Of a DNA stretch of 64,000 nt, positions 42,972 to 53,570 are shown piece after piece; within the stretch, counting starts at the first letter, position 1; the number at the start of each line of letters is the position of its first letter. Location: assembly GCF_947504135.1 (NCBI RefSeq), contig NZ_CANNGG010000003.1, positions 186,001 through 250,000 of the forward strand. The letters run 5' to 3'. The position numbers and the translations under genes were made by a program. A model generated the notes under the pieces. That model was not told the origin of the DNA. It saw nothing but the letters and a program-made list of their open reading frames with translations, and did not search any database. This DNA comes from an uncultured Tenacibaculum sp. (lineage in GTDB: Bacteria > Bacteroidota > Bacteroidia > Flavobacteriales > Flavobacteriaceae).

Positions 42972-43003
42972 TTTGAGTACTTGTTATAAAATGGTTATTT
43001 TCG
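42972..43003 (+). promoter_or_regulatory. Candidate promoter for the thiolase gene
   Basis: TTTG (42972-42975), 20 bases, then TATTTTCG (42996-43003), one base off the Bacteroidetes -7 consensus. It is 134 bases upstream of the thiolase ATG. Confidence 0.4.
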
Positions 43004-43137
43004 CAAAACAAATCTTAAAACAATTCACCCAATGCATGAAATCAATAGTAGAAAAATAATTATTAAGCACTTAACAGCTTTATTATTTTAGTCACTTTTG
43101 GTTATTGGGATAAATAAAAATTAACAAATAGTAGCAC

Positions 43138-44313
43138 ATGAAAGAAGTAGTAATAGTATCGGTTGCAAGAACTCCAATTGGTAGTTTTTTAGGAACATTA
43201 TCAACTACACCTGCACCAAAATTAGGTGCTGTAGCCATTAAAGGAGCTTTAGATAAAATTAACTTAAAACCAGAAATGGTTGAGGAAGTTTTTATGGGTA
43301 ATGTAGTTTCAGCAGGCTTAGGACAAGCACCAGCTCGTCAGGCTGCAATTTTTGCAGGAATACCAGATACTGTACCATGTACTACTGTTAACAAGGTTTG
43401 TTCATCTGGAATGAAATCTATCATGTTAGCTGCGCAAACTATTGCTTTAGGTGATGCAGAAATTGTTATAGCTGGAGGTATGGAAAACATGAGTATGATT
43501 CCTCATTACCAACATGCTAGAACAGGTTCTAAATTCGGACCTATTAAGATGGAAGATGGAATGCAAAAAGACGGATTAGTTGATGCTTATGAGCAAGTAG
43601 CTATGGGTGTTTGTGCTGATGAATGTGCTGTTGAATATGAATTCTCAAGAGAAGATCAAGATACTTTTGCTGTTGAATCATACAACCGTTCTGCTAAAGC
43701 TTGGAGCGAAGGAAAATTTGCAGATGAAGTTGTTCCTGTAGAAATACCTCAACGTCGTGGTGAGCCTATCATTTTTTCTGAAGACGAAGAATACAAAAAC
43801 GTAAAAATGGATAAAATCCCTGCTTTACGTCCTGCATTTACGAAAGAAGGAACCGTAACTGCTGCTAATGCATCAACCATTAATGATGGTGGAGCTGCTT
43901 TGGTATTAATGTCTGCTGATAAAGCTGCTGAATTAGGGTTAACTCCATTAGCAAAAATTAAAGGTTACGCTGATGCTGCTCACGAACCAAAATGGTTTAC
44001 AACAGCTCCTGCAAAAGCATTACCAAAAGCTTTAGCTAAGGCTGGAGTTTCTATTGATGATGTTGATTATTTTGAATTAAACGAAGCTTTTTCTGTAGTT
44101 GGTTTAGCAAATATGAAAATCTTAGGATTATCTGCTGATAAAGTAAACGTTAATGGTGGTGCCGTTTCATTAGGACACCCATTAGGTGTTTCTGGAGCTA
44201 GAATTATTATTGCTTTAACTTCAATTTTAAAACAAAACAACGCAAAAATTGGTGCTGCTGGTATTTGTAACGGTGGTGGTGGTGCTAGTGCAATGGTTAT
44301 TGAAAGAGTTTAA
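43138..44313 (+). CDS. Thiolase (acetyl-CoA C-acetyltransferase)
   Basis: 391 residues, full length for a degradative/biosynthetic thiolase. Active-site nucleophile in NKVCSSGMK (Cys near 88), GGMENMS near 122, His in NEAFSVVG near 320-325, GHPLGVSGAR near 350 and CNGGGGASA near 380. It condenses two acetyl-CoA to acetoacetyl-CoA or runs the reverse reaction in fatty-acid breakdown. The NlpC/P60 gene follows after 25 bases and may be co-transcribed, though the two functions are unrelated. Confidence 0.93.
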   Translation: MKEVVIVSVARTPIGSFLGTLSTTPAPKLGAVAIKGALDKINLKPEMVEEVFMGNVVSAGLGQAPARQAAIFAGIPDTVPCTTVNKVCSSGMKSIMLAAQTIALGDAEIVIAGGMENMSMIPHYQHARTGSKFGPIKMEDGMQKDGLVDAYEQVAMGVCADECAVEYEFSREDQDTFAVESYNRSAKAWSEGKFADEVVPVEIPQRRGEPIIFSEDEEYKNVKMDKIPALRPAFTKEGTVTAANASTINDGGAALVLMSADKAAELGLTPLAKIKGYADAAHEPKWFTTAPAKALPKALAKAGVSIDDVDYFELNEAFSVVGLANMKILGLSADKVNVNGGAVSLGHPLGVSGARIIIALTSILKQNNAKIGAAGICNGGGGASAMVIERV

Positions 44314-44338
44314 TTGTTTTAAAAGCCCCAACTAGTAG

Positions 44339-45112
44339 ATGTCTTTCGGAATTTGTAATTTAAGTATTGTTCCTATTCGATTAGAGCCTTCTGATGCTTC
44401 AGAAATGGTAAATCAAGTTTTTTTTGGTGAGCACTTTGAAGTCTTAGAAAAAACTAAAAAGTGGAGTAAAATTCGTTTAGCTTTCGATAATTATGAAGGG
44501 TACATAGATAATAAACAATACGAGGAAATTTCAGAAGAAATACATATTCTTTTATCTAAAGAGAAAAAGCACTATGCTGGTGAATTAATTGATTTTATTA
44601 CTGATAATAACAGTAATTTAACCACTATTCCTATGGGAGCTCGTCTTCCATTGTTTAAGAATAATAAAATCAATATTAACAATACCTCTTTTTTATATGA
44701 GGGCAAAGTATGTAATAACAAACTAGCTAAATCTGCAATTGTAGAAACCGCTTTCTTATTCTTAAATGTCCCTTATTTATGGGGAGGTAAATCGCCTTTT
44801 GGTATTGATTGTTCAGGGTTTACCCAAACTGTGTATAAACTATGTGGGTACAACCTTCTGCGCGATGCTAAACAACAAGCTACTCAAGGTGAAGTATTAA
44901 GCTTTATTGAAGAAAGTGAACCAGGTGATTTAGCGTTTTTTGATAATGAAGAAGGTATTATTACCCATGTTGGGATTATTATGAATGACTACAACATTAT
45001 ACATGCACACGGAAAAGTTCGTATTGATAAATTGGATCATAGTGGTATTTACAATGTTGACACCCATCAACACACGCATAAACTAAGAGTTATTAAACGT
45101 TTAGTTGACTAA
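44339..45112 (+). CDS. C40 (NlpC/P60) peptidase with SH3-like N-terminus
   Basis: 257 residues. An SH3-like region (about 1-65) is followed by an NlpC/P60 domain: catalytic Cys in FGIDCSGFTQTVY (near 161), His in THVGIIMND (near 216) and a third polar residue in NIIHAHGKV. Such enzymes cleave peptide bonds in peptidoglycan stem peptides. There is no signal peptide at this start, which suggests recycling of cell-wall peptides in the cytoplasm, as for YkfC-like enzymes. Ends before a bidirectional terminator. Confidence 0.85.
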   Translation: MSFGICNLSIVPIRLEPSDASEMVNQVFFGEHFEVLEKTKKWSKIRLAFDNYEGYIDNKQYEEISEEIHILLSKEKKHYAGELIDFITDNNSNLTTIPMGARLPLFKNNKININNTSFLYEGKVCNNKLAKSAIVETAFLFLNVPYLWGGKSPFGIDCSGFTQTVYKLCGYNLLRDAKQQATQGEVLSFIEESEPGDLAFFDNEEGIITHVGIIMNDYNIIHAHGKVRIDKLDHSGIYNVDTHQHTHKLRVIKRLVD

Positions 45113-45137
45113 ACATTTTTCAACTTTTTATCATAAT

Positions 45138-45172
45138 AAAAAAGCGGAACTAAATTTAGTTCCGCTTTTTTT
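45138..45172. terminator. Bidirectional terminator
   Basis: A perfect hairpin (AAAAGCGGAACTAAA and its complement) with A and T runs on each side, between the convergent NlpC/P60 and TPR genes. It can end both transcripts. Confidence 0.85.
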
Positions 45173-45190
45173 ATGTCTTATAACAATTAT

Positions 45191-46429
45191 TTATTGCATA
45201 GATTTGTATAACTCTCTGTATTCAGAAGCTTTATCACTCATTTCTAAAACTTCATATAAATTCATTAAAGTTTTAACTGTATCAATACTTCTGTTTAAGC
45301 TATCTGCCTTTTCTAAAAACGGAATTGCTTCTTTGTAAACTTCTTTTTGTTTAGCTGCTAACTCGTCATACTTTTTAAAGTTAGATAAGTTCTTGTTCAT
45401 TTCCTCAACAATCGCTTTCTCTTGATCTAAAACTACTACAGCTAAGTTCATATAAGCATCTGCATGATCTGGCTTTAACTCAATTGTTTTTTCGTAGTAC
45501 TTCTTAGCATCTTCCATTCTACCTTGATTGAAGTTTACTACTCCTAAGTTATAGTATAACGTTGGATTTTCAGGATCTAAAGCTACTGCTTCGCTCATCA
45601 ATTCTCCAAACTTATCCATTTTACCCATCTCAACATATAATTGAGCTTCGTTTAAAATTAAGTTAAGATCTTTAGGGTTAGATGTACGAGCATCTTTAAA
45701 AGCTGCAATTGCCTCTTCTGTTTTTCCTTGCTCTTTTAAAATTAAAGCTACGTTTTTAACTATAGTTGCTGTTTTTGACTCTGAAGACCTTACATCTGGC
45801 TTAAGGTAACCACCTGATTTTACCATTAAATCTCTTCTTGCCTTGTCATTACCAAAGCTTTCTACTTTTCCTGAAGCTTTATCTGTAGCAACGAATTCTT
45901 TTTCAATTCCTGTGTACCCTATTTTTTGTAACTCTCTGTAGTACTCAATAGCTTTATCATAATCTTTAGCTTGTGTAGCTGAAACTGCTGCATTGTAAGC
46001 AAAAGAAGTATCTGTTGGGCTCAAAAGATATGTTAAGTAGAATTTTTCTGCTGCATTTTCATAATCTTTTTTATTATTATATAAATCAACCGCTTTTTTA
46101 GAAACTTCTTGAATCATCTGATTTAAGATAGGCTTAGCTTCATCTGTATACTTGTTTTCTTTCATTGCTAACAGAGCGTTTAAAGACTCAGCTGCTCCTT
46201 TGTAATTTTTTTGAGCCGCTAATGCTTTACCTTTTAAAAAATAAAACTTAGACTTATACTTATCTTCACCATTCATCATTAAAGACCCTTCAATAGTTTT
46301 AAGAGTGCTTAATGCCGTAGTATAATCTTGTTTTTTAATCGCTTTTTCAGCGTCTTTTAATTCTGATTTTTGAGCCACTGCCCCTAACGACATCAATCCT
46401 AAAGAAAGGGCTATAAATTGATTTTTCAT
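45191..46429 (-). CDS. Secreted TPR-repeat protein
   Basis: 412 residues with a signal peptide (LSLGLMSLGAVAQ) and at least six TPR-like repeats; PTLYYNLGVVNFNQGRMEDA and KPDHADAYMNLAVVVLDQEK are the clearest. Probably periplasmic and protein-binding. It follows gyrA by 17 bases on the same strand and is likely co-transcribed with it, as seen in other Flavobacteriaceae as far as I recall. Function unknown. Confidence 0.8.
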   Translation of the reverse strand: MKNQFIALSLGLMSLGAVAQKSELKDAEKAIKKQDYTTALSTLKTIEGSLMMNGEDKYKSKFYFLKGKALAAQKNYKGAAESLNALLAMKENKYTDEAKPILNQMIQEVSKKAVDLYNNKKDYENAAEKFYLTYLLSPTDTSFAYNAAVSATQAKDYDKAIEYYRELQKIGYTGIEKEFVATDKASGKVESFGNDKARRDLMVKSGGYLKPDVRSSESKTATIVKNVALILKEQGKTEEAIAAFKDARTSNPKDLNLILNEAQLYVEMGKMDKFGELMSEAVALDPENPTLYYNLGVVNFNQGRMEDAKKYYEKTIELKPDHADAYMNLAVVVLDQEKAIVEEMNKNLSNFKKYDELAAKQKEVYKEAIPFLEKADSLNRSIDTVKTLMNLYEVLEMSDKASEYRELYKSMQ

Positions 46430-46446
46430 TTTTAATTCTAATTTAT

Positions 46447-48948
46447 TTATTGTTGTTCTTGACTTTCGTTTGATTCATTTTCAATTTCTATGCCATTTTC
46501 TTCTTCGTCTTTTTCATGCATCACTTTTGCTACCGCTGCAATATCGTCATTATCTTTAATATTAATCAGCTTAACCCCCTGTGTTGCACGTCCCATAACA
46601 CGTAAATCTTCTACCGCCATACGGATTGTTAAACCTGATTTATTAATAATCATTAAATCATTAGAATCATCTACATTCTTAATAGCGACTAAATTACCTG
46701 TTTTTTCTGAAATATTCAATGTTTTAACTCCTTTACCTCCACGGTTCGTAATACGGTAATCTTCTAAACTTGAGCGTTTTCCATATCCCTTTTCAGAAAC
46801 CACTAAAATATCACTCTCAGCATTATTTACGGCAACCATACCAATTACCTCATCGTTATCATGCGCTAAAGTTATACCACGAACTCCTGAAGCTGTTCTA
46901 CCCATCGGACGCGTTTTCTCTTCTTCAAAACGAATTGCTTTTCCTGATTGTAACGCTAACATTACTTGGCTATCTCCTGTAGTTAACTTCGCTTCTAACA
47001 ACTCATCCCCTTCCTTGATAGTAATAGCATTGATACCATTAGCTCTTGGGCGAGAATATTGCTCTAAAGGAGTTTTTTTAACCTGACCACGTTTTGTAGC
47101 CATAATAACGTAATGATTGTTGATGTAATCTTCATCTTTTAAATCACCAGTTACTAAGAATGCTTTTACTTTATCATCTTGTTCAATATTGATCAAGTTC
47201 TGAATCGCTCTTCCTTTTGTATTCTTACCTCCTTCTGGCACTTCATATACACGCATCCAGAATACTTTTCCTTTTTGAGTGAAGAACAACATATACTGGT
47301 GGTTTGTACCAACAAATAAGTGCTCTAAGAAATCCTCGTTACGAGTCGTTGCTCCTTTTTGTCCTCGTCCTCCTCTATTCTGCACTTTATACTCGTCTAA
47401 ATTTGTACGTTTTACGTAACCAGCATGTGAAATAGTAACTACTACTTTAGAGTTAGGAATCATATCTTCGATTCTCATGTCTCCTCCTGCATATTCAATT
47501 ACCGAACGACGATCATCTCCATACTTTTCTTTAATATGTAGTAATTCATCTTTAATAATTTGGTAACGTCTAGGTTCATTAGCAAGAATATCTTTTAAAT
47601 CTGCAATAGTTTTAATGATTTCATCATACTCAGAACGTAATTTATCTTGCTCTAATCCTGTTAACTGACGTAAACGCATTTCAACAATGGCACGTGCTTG
47701 AATTTCTGTCAACTCAAAACGCTCCATTAATTTTTCACGTGCTTCATCTGCATTAGAAGAACCTCTAATAATTGCAATTACTTCATCAATATTATCAGAA
47801 GCTATGATTAATCCTTCTAAAATATGTGCACGAGCTTCGGCTTTCTTTAATTCAAATTCTGTTCTACGGACAATTACCTCATGTCTGTGTTCTACGAAAT
47901 AATGGATTAATTCTTTTAAATTTAACTGCTCTGGACGTCCATTAACTAGTGCAATATTATTTACACTGAATGATGTTTGTAGCTGCGTATATTTGAACAG
48001 CTTATTTAAAACAATATTAGGAATTGCATCACGCTTTAAAACGTAAACAATACGCATTCCTTTACGGTCAGATTCATCACGAATACTCGCAATACCTTCT
48101 AACTTCTTTTCATTAACCAAGTCAGCAGTTTTTTTAATCATTTCTGCTTTATTAACTTGGTAAGGAATCTCAGTTACGACGATACACTCACGTCCTTTTA
48201 CCTCTTCAATAGTAGCTTTCGCACGCATAACGATACGACCACGACCTGTATGGAAAGCATCTCTTACGCCATCATAACCATAAATAATCCCTCCAGTAGG
48301 AAAATCAGGAGCTTTGATGTGTTGCATTAACTCATCTATTTCGATATCACGATTATCAATATAAGCAACGGTACCATTAATAACTTCTGTTAAGTTGTGT
48401 GGTGCCATGTTTGTTGCCATACCTACTGCAATACCTGAAGCCCCATTTACTAATAAATTTGGAATACGGGTTGGTAAAACTGTTGGTTCTTGTAACGTAT
48501 CATCAAAGTTCAACTTATGATCTACTGTATCTTTTTCAATATCAGATAACATTTCTTCTGATATCTTTTGCATACGCACCTCAGTATAACGCATTGCTGC
48601 TGGACTATCACCATCTACCGAACCAAAGTTCCCTTGTCCATCAACCATCATGTAACGCACACTCCAGTCTTGCGCCATACGCACCATAGAGTCGTACACC
48701 GAAGTATCTCCGTGTGGGTGATACTTACCTAACACCTCTCCTACAACTCTTGCAGATTTCTTATATGCTCCTGTAGCTTTAATTCCTAATTCATGCATTC
48801 CAAACAACACTCTTCTGTGCACTGGTTTTAAACCATCTCTTACATCTGGTAATGCCCTAGATACTATCACCGACATTGAATAATCGATGTATGCCGACTT
48901 CATTTGCTCTTCAATGTTGATAGGGATCAACTTTTCGCCATCTGCCAT
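46447..48948 (-). CDS. gyrA: DNA gyrase subunit A
   Basis: 833 residues. The N-terminal breakage-reunion domain has [17 protein letters not shown], the catalytic Tyr in [10 protein letters not shown] (near 122), and the quinolone region [11 protein letters not shown], with Thr at the position of E. coli Ser83 and Asp at 87. Thr is natural in several Flavobacteriia. The C-terminal beta-pinwheel carries the gyrase-defining GyrA box [10 protein letters not shown] near 520, which separates it from ParC. An acidic Glu/Asn-rich tail ends the protein. Introduces negative supercoils together with GyrB. Confidence 0.97.
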   Translation of the reverse strand: MADGEKLIPINIEEQMKSAYIDYSMSVIVSRALPDVRDGLKPVHRRVLFGMHELGIKATGAYKKSARVVGEVLGKYHPHGDTSVYDSMVRMAQDWSVRYMMVDGQGNFGSVDGDSPAAMRYTEVRMQKISEEMLSDIEKDTVDHKLNFDDTLQEPTVLPTRIPNLLVNGASGIAVGMATNMAPHNLTEVINGTVAYIDNRDIEIDELMQHIKAPDFPTGGIIYGYDGVRDAFHTGRGRIVMRAKATIEEVKGRECIVVTEIPYQVNKAEMIKKTADLVNEKKLEGIASIRDESDRKGMRIVYVLKRDAIPNIVLNKLFKYTQLQTSFSVNNIALVNGRPEQLNLKELIHYFVEHRHEVIVRRTEFELKKAEARAHILEGLIIASDNIDEVIAIIRGSSNADEAREKLMERFELTEIQARAIVEMRLRQLTGLEQDKLRSEYDEIIKTIADLKDILANEPRRYQIIKDELLHIKEKYGDDRRSVIEYAGGDMRIEDMIPNSKVVVTISHAGYVKRTNLDEYKVQNRGGRGQKGATTRNEDFLEHLFVGTNHQYMLFFTQKGKVFWMRVYEVPEGGKNTKGRAIQNLINIEQDDKVKAFLVTGDLKDEDYINNHYVIMATKRGQVKKTPLEQYSRPRANGINAITIKEGDELLEAKLTTGDSQVMLALQSGKAIRFEEEKTRPMGRTASGVRGITLAHDNDEVIGMVAVNNAESDILVVSEKGYGKRSSLEDYRITNRGGKGVKTLNISEKTGNLVAIKNVDDSNDLMIINKSGLTIRMAVEDLRVMGRATQGVKLINIKDNDDIAAVAKVMHEKDEEENGIEIENESNESQEQQ

Positions 48949-49255
48949 ATATTTTCTTTTAAAATATTAGTATTTATTTTCGTCAAAAAAGTGAATTTTA
49001 CACTCGATAAAACTCACTTTTGAAATGCATTTTCAATTGTCGCATTTTCTAAAACATTGCAAGATACTACAACCCTCAGTTTTACACAAAAAATACTCCT
49101 ATTGTTTTAAGATACTTATTAACAATTTCACAAGGTTTTAATGTTTAAAATCTCGTATTTTACTCGTCAAAATGTCAGAAAAAAACTATTGGCACCTTTT
49201 TTGTAATTTTTTAAGAAAAAAACTTACTAACTTTACAAAGACAGAAAATAAATTT
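48949..49255. other. Divergent gyrA-clpC intergenic region
   Basis: 307 bases between divergent gyrA and clpC. An open frame upstream of the clpC ATG (from 49172) lacks similarity to ClpC and looks like leader sequence. T-rich stretches near 49195-49235 contain TTTG and TAACTTTA, but their spacing (24 bases) is too long for a confident promoter. Nothing else recognised. Confidence 0.4.
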
Positions 49256-51817
49256 ATGGACGATAATTTTTCACCACAGGTTAGAGATGTGATTACTTTC
49301 AGTAAAGAAGAGGCCTTACGACTAGGACATGACTTTATTGGAACAGAGCATCTTTTGTTGGGTTTGATTAGAAAAGGTGATGGAAAAGCCATTGAAATAT
49401 TAACAACTTTTGATGTTGATTTAGATTTAGTGCGTAATAAACTAGAAAAACTAAATCCGACAACCCCATCTTTTTCAAGCCCTCAAAGGAAGAGCTTACA
49501 CCTTACCAGACAAGCAGAGAAAGCTATAAAAACAACGTTTTTAGAAGCTAAATTATACCAAAGCAATGCTATTGACACTGCTCATTTATTGTTATGTATT
49601 TTACGTAACGAAAATGACCCTACAACAAAACTACTTCAAAAGTATGATGTAGACTATGAGCAAGCAAAAAGCTTATACAAAGAGTTACATGTTGATGACG
49701 ACACGTACATCTCTCCTATAAGTGAAACGCCTTCTGAAGATGAATTTGCTGACGATAAAACAAACCCTTACGGGCAACAACCTCAAAAAGGAAAACAAGT
49801 TAAAAAATCTAAAACTCCTGTTTTAGATAACTTTGGGCGTGATTTAACAGCTTTAGCCATTGCAGGTAAGCTAGACCCTGTAGTAGGTCGTTTAAAAGAA
49901 ATAGAACGCGTTTCTCAAATTTTAAGTAGACGAAAAAAGAACAACCCAATGCTAATTGGTGAACCAGGTGTTGGTAAATCTGCCATTGCAGAAGGATTAG
50001 CGTTGCGTATTGTTGACAGAAAAGTATCTCGAATTTTATTCGACAAGCGTATCGTTTCTTTAGATTTGGCTAGCTTAGTTGCAGGAACAAAGTACCGTGG
50101 TCAGTTTGAAGAACGTATGAAGGCGTTAATGAACGAGCTAGAAAAGAATGATGACATCATTTTATTTATTGATGAGATTCATACCATTGTTGGTGCTGGT
50201 GGAGCAACAGGTTCGTTAGATGCATCTAACATGTTGAAACCTGCTTTAGCACGAGGAGAAATTCAATGTATTGGTGCCACTACTCTAGATGAATACAGAA
50301 CCAATATTGAAAAAGACGGTGCATTAGAGCGTCGTTTTCAAAAGGTAATTGTTGATCCTACTACAGTAGAAGAAACTATTCAAATTTTACACAACATCAA
50401 AGGGAAATATGAATCACATCATCATGTTACCTTTACTGATGAAGCTATTGAAGCTTGTGTAAAATTAACGAACCGTTATATGACCGATCGTTTCTTGCCA
50501 GACAAGGCAATTGATGCGTTGGATGAAGCTGGATCGAGAATTCATATCACCAACATTGTGGTTCCGCAACAAATTTTAGAATTAGAAGCAAAACTAGAAG
50601 AAATTAGAGGACGCAAAACCAAAGCGGTAAGCGGACAAAAGTATGAAGAGGCTGCAAAGCTTCGTGATGACGAAAAGAATATAGAAACAGCCTTAGAATC
50701 TGCACAACACCAATGGGAAGAAGATTCTAAACTACATAGAGAAACTGTTACTGAAGATAATGTAGCTGAAGTAGTATCAATGATGACAGGAATTCCTGTA
50801 AATCGTGTTGCTGAAGCGGAAAGTAGCCGTTTAGCAGAATTACCTCAATTAATAAAAGGTAAAGTAATTGGTCAAGATCAAGCCGTTACCAAAGTAGTAA
50901 AAGCTATACAACGTAACCGTGTTGGATTAAAAGATCCTAACAAACCAATTGGTTCTTTTATCTTCTTAGGTTCAACTGGTGTTGGTAAAACACAGTTAGC
51001 TAAAGTACTAGCACGTGAGTTATTCGACTCTGACGATTCTCTAATTAGAATTGACATGAGTGAGTACATGGAGAAATTCGCCATTTCTCGTTTAATAGGT
51101 GCACCTCCAGGATACGTTGGTTATGAAGAAGGTGGACAACTAACTGAAAAAGTACGTCGTAAACCTTATTCTGTAATATTATTAGATGAGATTGAAAAAG
51201 CGCATCCTGATGTATTTAACATGTTATTACAAGTGTTAGATGATGGACATATAACAGATAGTTTAGGTCGTAAAATAGACTTTAGAAACACCATTATTAT
51301 TATGACTTCAAATATTGGAGTTCGTAAACTTAAAGATTTTGGTGGTGGTGTTGGTTTTGGAACTGCTTCTAAAAAAGAGCAAGAAGATGCACACGCTAAA
51401 AGTATTATTGAAGGTGCTTTAAAGAAATCGTTTGCTCCTGAATTCTTAAACCGTATTGACGATGTTGTAATCTTTAACTCATTAGAGCGTGAAGACATTC
51501 ATAAGATTATTGATATTGAATTAGACAAGTTACTAAAACGTATTGATGATTTAGGTTACAAACTAAACTTAAGCGAGAAAGCTAAAGATTATATTGCCGA
51601 TAAAGGTTTTGACAAACAGTATGGTGCTCGCCCATTAAAAAGGGCTATTCAGAAATACATTGAAGATGCATTAGCTGAAGAAATTGTAAACTCAAAACTA
51701 AACGAAGGTGACGCTATCTTCATGGATTTAGATGAGAAAGACAAAAAACTCATCATTACAATAGAAAAAGGCGAAAAACCTAAAGAGTCTAGAACAGAAA
51801 TAGACGAAGACAATTAA
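49256..51817 (+). CDS. clpC: ClpC-type AAA+ unfoldase
   Basis: 853 residues from the ATG at 49256 (MDDNFSPQVRDVITFSKEEA), where the ClpC family begins; the in-frame start at 49172 would add 28 unrelated residues. Clp-N repeats (1-150), AAA-1 with GEPGVGKS and DEIHTIVGAGG, a middle UVR-like domain (EEAAKLRDDEKN near 470), AAA-2 with GSTGVGKTQLAK and LLDEIEKAHPD, and a C-terminal D2 small domain. Unfolds proteins for ClpP and acts in protein quality control. Monocistronic, followed by a strong terminator. Confidence 0.95.
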   Translation: MDDNFSPQVRDVITFSKEEALRLGHDFIGTEHLLLGLIRKGDGKAIEILTTFDVDLDLVRNKLEKLNPTTPSFSSPQRKSLHLTRQAEKAIKTTFLEAKLYQSNAIDTAHLLLCILRNENDPTTKLLQKYDVDYEQAKSLYKELHVDDDTYISPISETPSEDEFADDKTNPYGQQPQKGKQVKKSKTPVLDNFGRDLTALAIAGKLDPVVGRLKEIERVSQILSRRKKNNPMLIGEPGVGKSAIAEGLALRIVDRKVSRILFDKRIVSLDLASLVAGTKYRGQFEERMKALMNELEKNDDIILFIDEIHTIVGAGGATGSLDASNMLKPALARGEIQCIGATTLDEYRTNIEKDGALERRFQKVIVDPTTVEETIQILHNIKGKYESHHHVTFTDEAIEACVKLTNRYMTDRFLPDKAIDALDEAGSRIHITNIVVPQQILELEAKLEEIRGRKTKAVSGQKYEEAAKLRDDEKNIETALESAQHQWEEDSKLHRETVTEDNVAEVVSMMTGIPVNRVAEAESSRLAELPQLIKGKVIGQDQAVTKVVKAIQRNRVGLKDPNKPIGSFIFLGSTGVGKTQLAKVLARELFDSDDSLIRIDMSEYMEKFAISRLIGAPPGYVGYEEGGQLTEKVRRKPYSVILLDEIEKAHPDVFNMLLQVLDDGHITDSLGRKIDFRNTIIIMTSNIGVRKLKDFGGGVGFGTASKKEQEDAHAKSIIEGALKKSFAPEFLNRIDDVVIFNSLEREDIHKIIDIELDKLLKRIDDLGYKLNLSEKAKDYIADKGFDKQYGARPLKRAIQKYIEDALAEEIVNSKLNEGDAIFMDLDEKDKKLIITIEKGEKPKESRTEIDEDN

Positions 51818-51823
51818 AAAATA

Positions 51824-51858
51824 AAAATCCCGAGCACTAAAGTACTTGGGATTTTTTT
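51824..51858 (+). terminator. clpC terminator
   Basis: AAAAATCCCGAGCACT and its near-complement AGTACTTGGGATTTTT form a stem followed by T's, seven bases after the clpC stop. Confidence 0.85.
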
Positions 51859-51959
51859 ATTCCCTTGATTTTCCCTCATTCATAAAATAGTTTGATTAAT
51901 CCCTAATAATTGAGCTTAACTTAATCCAAAGATTAATTATTAACCACAATAACCAAACT

Positions 51960-52548
51960 ATGAACTCTACTACTGAAAATCAAATTACCCTCAAGAATCA
52001 TAGAATTAGGCATGGGATTTTGGACTTCCAAAACCTTACTTAACGCTGTTAAAATGGGGTTGTTTACACATTTAGCCAATGGCAAACTATCAGGAAAAGA
52101 AATCCAAGAGAAACTCAAGCTTCACGACAGATCTCTTTTCGATTTTCTTGACACCTTGGTTGCCTTAGGTTTTTTAAATCGTTCTGGATTAAAAGAAAAT
52201 GCTACTTATAGTAATTCTGAAGACTCTAACTTATTTTTAGACAAAAACAAACCCAGCTATATCTGTGGTATTTTAGAAATGTCTAACAACCGATTGTACC
52301 CTTTTTGGAATAATTTAGAGGAAGCTTTACTAACCGGAAAACCACAAAACGAAACAAAAAATGGTGGTAAACCGCTCTTTGAAGCGATTTATGCCGATGA
52401 AAACAGGCTCCGAGAATTTATACATGGAATGTCTGGTGTTCAGATAGGAAATTTTATGAAGTTAGCTCGTGATATTGATTTTTCTAAATACAACACCAGA
52501 ATGATGCATTTAACAGGACCTGCAAGCGCCATTATTGCCGTTAAATAA
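51960..52548 (+). pseudogene. O-methyltransferase-type gene, frameshifted and internally deleted
   Basis: The ATG at 51960 opens a frame (MNSTTENQIT) that must shift near 51992 to read SRIIELGMGFWTSKTLL and the dimerisation domain of a Methyltransf_2-type protein (AVKMGLFTHLANGKLSGKEI, YICGILEMSNNRLYPFWNNL). After DIDFSKY (near 52495) it jumps to NTRMMHLTGPASAIIAVK, the usual extreme C-terminus of the family. The whole SAM-binding domain (about 150 residues) is missing. Two independent lesions make it non-functional. Confidence 0.7.
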
Positions 52549-52608
52549 TTTTAAAACTAAAAAATCTCATACTAGAACAAACCAAAACAGCATAAAAACA
52601 CTGAGAAT

Positions 52609-52640
52609 AAAAAACCTAAGTAACCGCTTAGGTTTTTTTT
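52609..52640 (+). terminator. Hairpin terminator
   Basis: AAAAAACCTAAG, the loop TAACCG, and CTTAGG followed by eight T's. It follows the methyltransferase remnant. Confidence 0.8.
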
Positions 52641-52788
52641 AGTATATTGAACTCTCAAAATTGAAAAAAGAATAAATTGCTAAAAATTCCGCATATACTT
52701 CTAGATAAGCCGTATAATAGTAATTTTATTACGTATGTAAACTAGTTAGCCACAAGTTGACAAAACATCGTTTATCATAATTTTATTA

Positions 52789-52816
52789 TTGTTTTTCAAT
52801 AATTATTGTATATTTG
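52789..52816 (+). promoter_or_regulatory. Promoter of the DUF2975-HTH operon
   Basis: TTG (52789-52791), 17 bases, then a perfect -7 box TATATTTG (52809-52816), 20 bases before the ATG at 52836. Confidence 0.55.
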
Positions 52817-52835
52817 AATAATTAAATCTACAAAT

Positions 52836-53333
52836 ATGAAAAAAGCAATATTATTTAAAACACTTGTTGACATACTTTACATTCTACATTTTATTGGACT
52901 AATTGGAATAATATTTATAATACCTTTCGGAACTGTCAATATTAACCAAGTAAATATGAGTGTAGAAGATTGGAGTTTATTTTATTGGTCAATATTTATT
53001 GTAAGTCTATTTGCTTATATAATATTTTTAAGAGGTCTGTATTTTTTGAGAAAAATGGCAAGGTTCTTATTAACGAACAAATATTTTTCCGATAACACTA
53101 TAGAAAACTTAAAAAAATCTGGAAATAATTTTCTTTACACTGGAATTATATCATTTGCTCTTATTGTTGTTTTATGGATAAGCAAACTAACTGGAGGAAA
53201 ATTTGAATTGATATATGATAACAATCTATTAATCCCTTTGTTTTTATCCATAATCGGAATGTTTTTTATCATTCAAAGTAATGCTCTGAATTTGGCAAAA
53301 GGAATGAAAGAAGAGAATGAACTAACAGTTTAA
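52836..53333 (+). CDS. DUF2975 membrane protein
   Basis: 165 residues with four membrane helices (about 10-32, 47-72, 100-122 and 128-150) and the conserved FLRKMARFLLTNKYFSDNTI-like loop of DUF2975. Such proteins are encoded with a small YozG-type HTH regulator, as here, three bases downstream. Role unknown; probably a membrane sensor or antagonist that works with the regulator. Confidence 0.75.
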   Translation: MKKAILFKTLVDILYILHFIGLIGIIFIIPFGTVNINQVNMSVEDWSLFYWSIFIVSLFAYIIFLRGLYFLRKMARFLLTNKYFSDNTIENLKKSGNNFLYTGIISFALIVVLWISKLTGGKFELIYDNNLLIPLFLSIIGMFFIIQSNALNLAKGMKEENELTV

Positions 53334-53336
53334 TTT

Positions 53337-53570
53337 ATGGCAATTATAATAAATCTTGATGTTATGCTAGCCAAAAGGAAAATGAAAAGTAAAGAACTTG
53401 CAGAAATAATTGGAATTACAACTGCTAATATTTCGATTTTAAAATCTGGAAAAGCAAAAGCAATTCGATTTTCGACATTAGAATCTATATGTAAGGCTCT
53501 TGAATGTCAACCTGCTGACATATTAGAATATTCTGAAAATGAAATAAAACCAGTGGCTAACAACGTATAA
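53337..53570 (+). CDS. YozG-type HTH (Cro/CI) regulator
   Basis: 77 residues. Compact HTH_26-type domain: AKRKMKSKELAEIIGITTAN (first helices), SILKSGKAKAIRF (recognition region) and LESICKALECQPADILEY. Always short in this family and usually next to a DUF2975 gene. Its stop codon lies inside the left arm of the folded repeat that follows (53565-53673). Confidence 0.85.
   Translation: MAIIINLDVMLAKRKMKSKELAEIIGITTANISILKSGKAKAIRFSTLESICKALECQPADILEYSENEIKPVANNV

Noticed and set aside
46447..48948. Quinolone-resistance change in GyrA (Thr at the Ser83 position)
   Set aside because: Thr is the natural residue here in several Flavobacteriia, so it cannot be read as an acquired mutation.
49172..49255. 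N-terminal extension of clpC from an upstream ATG
   Set aside because: The 28 extra residues do not resemble any ClpC, and the family start MDDNFSP is at 49256.
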